This document shows, piece by piece, positions 61,420 to 64,000 of a DNA stretch of 64,000 nucleotides. Numbering within the stretch: position 1 is the stretch's first letter; every line of letters begins with the position of its first letter. The translations under genes were made by a program, and so were the position numbers. The notes under the pieces were generated by a model, which searched no databases, had not been told where the DNA came from, and was given only the letters and a program-made list of their open reading frames with translations. Source of the stretch: an uncultured Eubacteriales bacterium (GTDB taxonomy: Bacteria > Bacillota > Clostridia > Lachnospirales > CAG-274). The stretch is from the NCBI GenBank assembly GCA_949738935.1, contig CATJCJ010000341.1, positions 16,445 through 80,444 of the forward strand, in the 5' to 3' direction.

Positions 61420-62232
61420 ATGATTGATATATCAAATATAACAAGCGCTCAAAATAAATATATAAAGCAAATAACAAGTTTAAAATCAAAAAAAGAACGT
61501 GATAAAACAAAACTATTTGTCGCTGAGGGAGAAAGACTTGTATATGAAATTCCAAAAGACTATAATATAAAATACTTTGTTTTGTCTAATAATTATTTAA
61601 ATTTAATGAATAAAGACAGATTTGAGAAAAATTTTCCTGATAAAAAAGTTTTTCTTATCTCAGAGGAACTTTTTTTCAAAATATCAGACACTGTCACGCC
61701 TCAAGGCATTTTAGCCGTATGTGAGCAAAAAGATTTCAATAAGAATGATATAATAAAAAAGAAAAATCCTTTTTTTATTTTATTGGAAAAAATCAATGAC
61801 CCGGGAAACCTCGGAACATTAATAAGAACAGCCGACGCCGCCGGCGTTGACGCTGTTTTTTTATCCAGTGGATGTGTGGATTTATACAATAATAAAGTTA
61901 TACGAGCGACAATGGGTTCAATTTTTCATCTGCCTATTATATCAAATATAGACTTTAATATTTTAATAGACAATTTAAAAAACAACAATATAGACATTTA
62001 TGGAGCTCACCTAAAAGGAACAAAATATCACTATGAAATAAAGCTCGAAAATGGATGCGGAATATTAATAGGAAACGAGGCTAACGGATTATCAAATGAA
62101 ATCTCAAAAAAAGCGACTACACTTATAAAAATTCCAATGCTGGGAAAAGCGGAATCCATAAACGCCTCAATAGCCGGAAGCATACTTATATATGAGGCCG
62201 TACGACAAAGAATACTGTCAAAACGCATATAA
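61420..62232 (+). CDS. SpoU/TrmH-family RNA 2'-O-ribose methyltransferase
   Basis: 270 residues. An N-terminal L30e-like substrate domain (SAQNKYIKQITSLKSKKERDKTKLFVAEGERLV) precedes a SPOUT knot with motif 1 (LLEKINDPGNLGTLIRTADAAGVDAV), motif 2 (ILIGNEANGLSNEI) and motif 3 (IPMLGKAESINASIAGSILIYEAVRQR). Domain order fits the 23S rRNA/RlmB-TrmH group, as in YsgA. The exact nucleotide target is unknown. Ten bases after ktrA, so probably co-transcribed. Confidence 0.9.
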   Translation: MIDISNITSAQNKYIKQITSLKSKKERDKTKLFVAEGERLVYEIPKDYNIKYFVLSNNYLNLMNKDRFEKNFPDKKVFLISEELFFKISDTVTPQGILAVCEQKDFNKNDIIKKKNPFFILLEKINDPGNLGTLIRTADAAGVDAVFLSSGCVDLYNNKVIRATMGSIFHLPIISNIDFNILIDNLKNNNIDIYGAHLKGTKYHYEIKLENGCGILIGNEANGLSNEISKKATTLIKIPMLGKAESINASIAGSILIYEAVRQRILSKRI

Positions 62233-62273
62233 ATTAATTAATGTTTAATGTTTTTTATGAAAGGATGTTAAAA

Positions 62274-62732
62274 ATGGAAAGAATCAGTTGGGACGAATAT
62301 TTTATGTCAATGGCTGAACTTGCCGGAAAAAGGTCAACTTGTTTAAGAAGGCAAGTCGGCGCTGTAATAGTCAAAGACAATCAAATTTTGTCAACAGGCT
62401 ATAACGGCGCTCCAAAAGGTTTACCAAACTGTTGTGACTTAAACGAGTGTATCCGTCAAAAAATGAATATACCTAGCGGAGAACGGCATGAGCTTTGCAG
62501 AGCTGTTCACGCTGAAAACAACGCAATAACCCAATGCGCGGTAAACGGGGTCTCATGTAAAGGCGGTACAATATATATAACAGCAAGTCCTTGTATAATG
62601 TGTTTAAAACAAATTATAAACGCTGGTATAATAAAGATTATCGCTCTTGAGATGTATCCTGATAAAATGAGTGAGGAAATGCTCAAAACCTGCAACATTG
62701 ACTTTGTGAAATATTCAAAACCCTCACATTAA
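62274..62732 (+). CDS. dCMP deaminase (ComEB-like)
   Basis: 152 residues from ATG 62274 (GAAAGGA upstream). Zinc deaminase: HAENNAITQCA (HxE) and SPCIMCLKQI (PCxxC). The additional segment CCDLNECIRQKMNIPSGERHELCRAVH carries the extra Cys/His zinc ligands of dCMP deaminases. It supplies dUMP for thymidylate synthesis. The track start at 62241 lacks a ribosome site. A comE-type competence locus is not present. Confidence 0.92.
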   Translation: MERISWDEYFMSMAELAGKRSTCLRRQVGAVIVKDNQILSTGYNGAPKGLPNCCDLNECIRQKMNIPSGERHELCRAVHAENNAITQCAVNGVSCKGGTIYITASPCIMCLKQIINAGIIKIIALEMYPDKMSEEMLKTCNIDFVKYSKPSH

Positions 62733-62836
62733 ATCCGAAAAATTAAAAATTTTTAATCTTTTTTTAATACATATTAAAATTTAATATTGTATATTAAAAA
62801 TATTCCAATCACATCAATTTATCGGGAGGTTTTAAT

Positions 62837-63922
62837 ATGCTGTTAAAAAAATTCTCAACAATAACTCTGTCAATATTTTTATGTTTTAACTCGTTTAGTA
62901 TTGTTTTTGGGGAAAACGAAGAAATATTAACAATCAATTCCGCTGTTGAAAAAGCGATAAAATACAGCGGCACACTTAAAAGCTACGAAGAGGATAATGA
63001 AATTACAGACCTTGATATAAAAAGTACAAATTTAACTTTCGTAAGTACAGGAGAAACTGAACAAATAGCTAATTTAGCTGTTCAACTTAAAGAATTACAC
63101 GCTAAAATTGAAAAAAATAAATTCTCAGCGGAAACCGAAAAAGAAAATATAAAATATTCTGTTTTAAGCTTTTTTATTGATATAACAAATGCTGAAAATA
63201 AGATAAAACTCTTTGAGGAAGAAACGAAATTAAAAGAAAAACAGCTTAAAGTGTCAGAAATAAAATTAAATTATGGCAGAATAAGTAAAAATGTCTACGC
63301 TAACGAACAACTTGAATATAAAAATCTATTAAAACAAAAAAATGAACTTCAAAATAATATTGACAACGCATATATATCACTAAACAAAATTCTTGGAACA
63401 GATTTAAACACAAAGTACACCCTTGATTTTGGTAATGAAATAATATATACAACAATAACCGACAATATTTCCGAAAAAATTAATCTGGAATCACAAATAG
63501 CAATGGCGATAGACAAAAATACCGAAATAAAATCTCAGAAAACAAATGTTGACATAGCAAAATATGCCCTAAAAGTTTACACTCCCGAAACAGGCAATGA
63601 TACTCGAACCGCGAAAATCGCCTCATATAATAAAGCCGTAAGAACTTTAGAAGATAACAAAACAGCCTTAAAAGAAAATATAACAAAAAATTACAATGAA
63701 ATAATAAAAATTGAAAATGAATACAAATCAAATATCACGGAATTTGAAAACATGAAAAAACAACTTAAAATTAAAGAATTAAATTTAAAATCAGGAAAAA
63801 TAACAGAACTTGAAATTGAGGAATATAAATACGAAATAAAAAAACTTGAAAATACAATACAAGAACAAATATACAACTATTGTCTGCTTATGAAAAAACT
63901 TGAAAACCCTGAACTTTTATAG
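62837..63922 (+). CDS. TolC-like secreted coiled-coil protein
   Basis: 361 residues. Signal peptide (LLKKFSTITLSIFLCFNSFSIVFG) with likely cleavage near residue 25. The rest is mostly helical with two similar halves, each opening LTINSAVEKAIKYSGTLKSYE / INLESQIAMAIDKNTEIKSQK and including long coiled coils (LKELHAKIEKNKFSAETEKENIKYSVLSFFIDITNAENKIKLFEEETKLKEKQLKVSEIKLNYGRIS). This is the outer membrane efflux protein (TolC) repeat pattern, but the beta-barrel strands are short or absent. Similar proteins occur in monoderm clostridia; their function is unclear. GGGAGG before ATG. Confidence 0.75.
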   Translation: MLLKKFSTITLSIFLCFNSFSIVFGENEEILTINSAVEKAIKYSGTLKSYEEDNEITDLDIKSTNLTFVSTGETEQIANLAVQLKELHAKIEKNKFSAETEKENIKYSVLSFFIDITNAENKIKLFEEETKLKEKQLKVSEIKLNYGRISKNVYANEQLEYKNLLKQKNELQNNIDNAYISLNKILGTDLNTKYTLDFGNEIIYTTITDNISEKINLESQIAMAIDKNTEIKSQKTNVDIAKYALKVYTPETGNDTRTAKIASYNKAVRTLEDNKTALKENITKNYNEIIKIENEYKSNITEFENMKKQLKIKELNLKSGKITELEIEEYKYEIKKLENTIQEQIYNYCLLMKKLENPELL

Positions 63923-63978
63923 AACATTAAAGATTTCCGCCGACTGACAATAGCACGTTGAAAATAATTTTTAGCCAG

Positions 63979-63996
63979 CGAACTTGTTTATTTTTA
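63979..63996 (+). repeat. 18-bp repeat shared with 45362-45379
   Basis: CGAACTTGTTTATTTTTA occurs identically here and at about 45362-45379, with looser similarity in the flanks (TTTTTAGCCAG / CTTTTAATCGA). It is cut off by the window edge, so a longer element cannot be excluded. Confidence 0.6.
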
Positions 63997-64000
63997 GGCT

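Noticed and set aside
1-64000. tRNA, rRNA, prophage or insertion-sequence transposase genes
   Set aside because: None was recognised in the ORF track or intergenic sequence; the palindromes are the only mobile-like features.

Overview
The window is AT-rich DNA with single-exon genes packed into long same-strand operons, clear GGAGG-type ribosome sites and frequent TTG/GTG starts. Gene content points to a flagellated monoderm member of the Clostridia: FliY with fused CheC motifs, FlbD, a WhiG/FliA-type sigma factor, a SwrB-like protein, a MecA-type adaptor and KtrAB, with no P- or L-ring flagellar genes and no LPS genes. A Lachnospirales-like origin is my guess, not a demonstrated placement. 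No rRNA, tRNA, CRISPR array, phage or transposase gene was seen.

Layout. 1-6.2 kb (minus strand): nucleotide excision repair genes uvrB-uvrA, a 96-residue orphan, an FNT-family anion channel, and the first 18 codons of a probable dGTPase-like gene cut by the left edge. 6.3-36.1 kb (minus strand): one near-uninterrupted flagellar/motility run, flgB-flgC-fliE-fliF-fliG-fliH-fliI-fliJ-motE-like-fliK-flgD-TIGR02530-like-flgE-flbD-motA-motB-fliL-fliM-fliY-cheY-fliO-fliP-fliQ-fliR-flhB-flhA-flhF-flhG-pilZ-cheD-TM protein-fliA-fapA-small ORF-swrB-like-mltG-like. A vegetative-type promoter lies just before flgB and a strong hairpin plus T-tract lies just after the last gene. The run encodes basal body, export apparatus, hook, motor, switch, sigma-28 and accessory factors. 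Filament genes and most chemotaxis genes must lie elsewhere.

36.1-42 kb (minus strand): purM-purN-purD (purine synthesis), then mtaD-ahcY (S-adenosylhomocysteine recycling, possibly through S-inosylhomocysteine). 42-45 kb: two copies of a roughly 168-bp palindromic repeat around a small orphan ORF, a P-type heavy-metal ATPase and a stand-alone HMA metal-binding protein. 45.3-46 kb: a GNAT acetyltransferase with its own promoter. 46.2-50 kb (minus strand): cold shock protein, panB-panC-panD (pantothenate), ribosomal protein L31, and a MecA-like ClpC adaptor. 50.3-53.2 kb (plus strand): a highly charged low-complexity membrane protein, then rho behind a long structured leader. 53.4-56 kb: a membrane GGDEF-EAL protein. 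56.5-57.9 kb: TrpB2-type tryptophan synthase beta chain. 58.2-58.9 kb: an RsuA-type pseudouridine synthase. 59.3-64 kb (plus strand): ktrB-ktrA potassium uptake, a SpoU RNA methyltransferase, dCMP deaminase, and a TolC-like secreted coiled-coil protein.

The most unusual signal outside genes is a set of long imperfect palindromes concentrated between 42 and 58 kb. They fall into at least two families with shared termini (TAATAGACCTGTTTAATAACC-type and TTAGAACCTGTCTAAAAAC-type). They look like non-autonomous MITE-like elements that can also be transcribed as long hairpins; one sits in the leader of trpB2. The most unusual coding signals are a FlgD hook-cap protein with four tandem copies of the usual C-terminal domain, a low-complexity membrane protein next to rho, and an MltG-like protein closing the flagellar operon. 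I did not identify a convincing entirely new multi-gene system.
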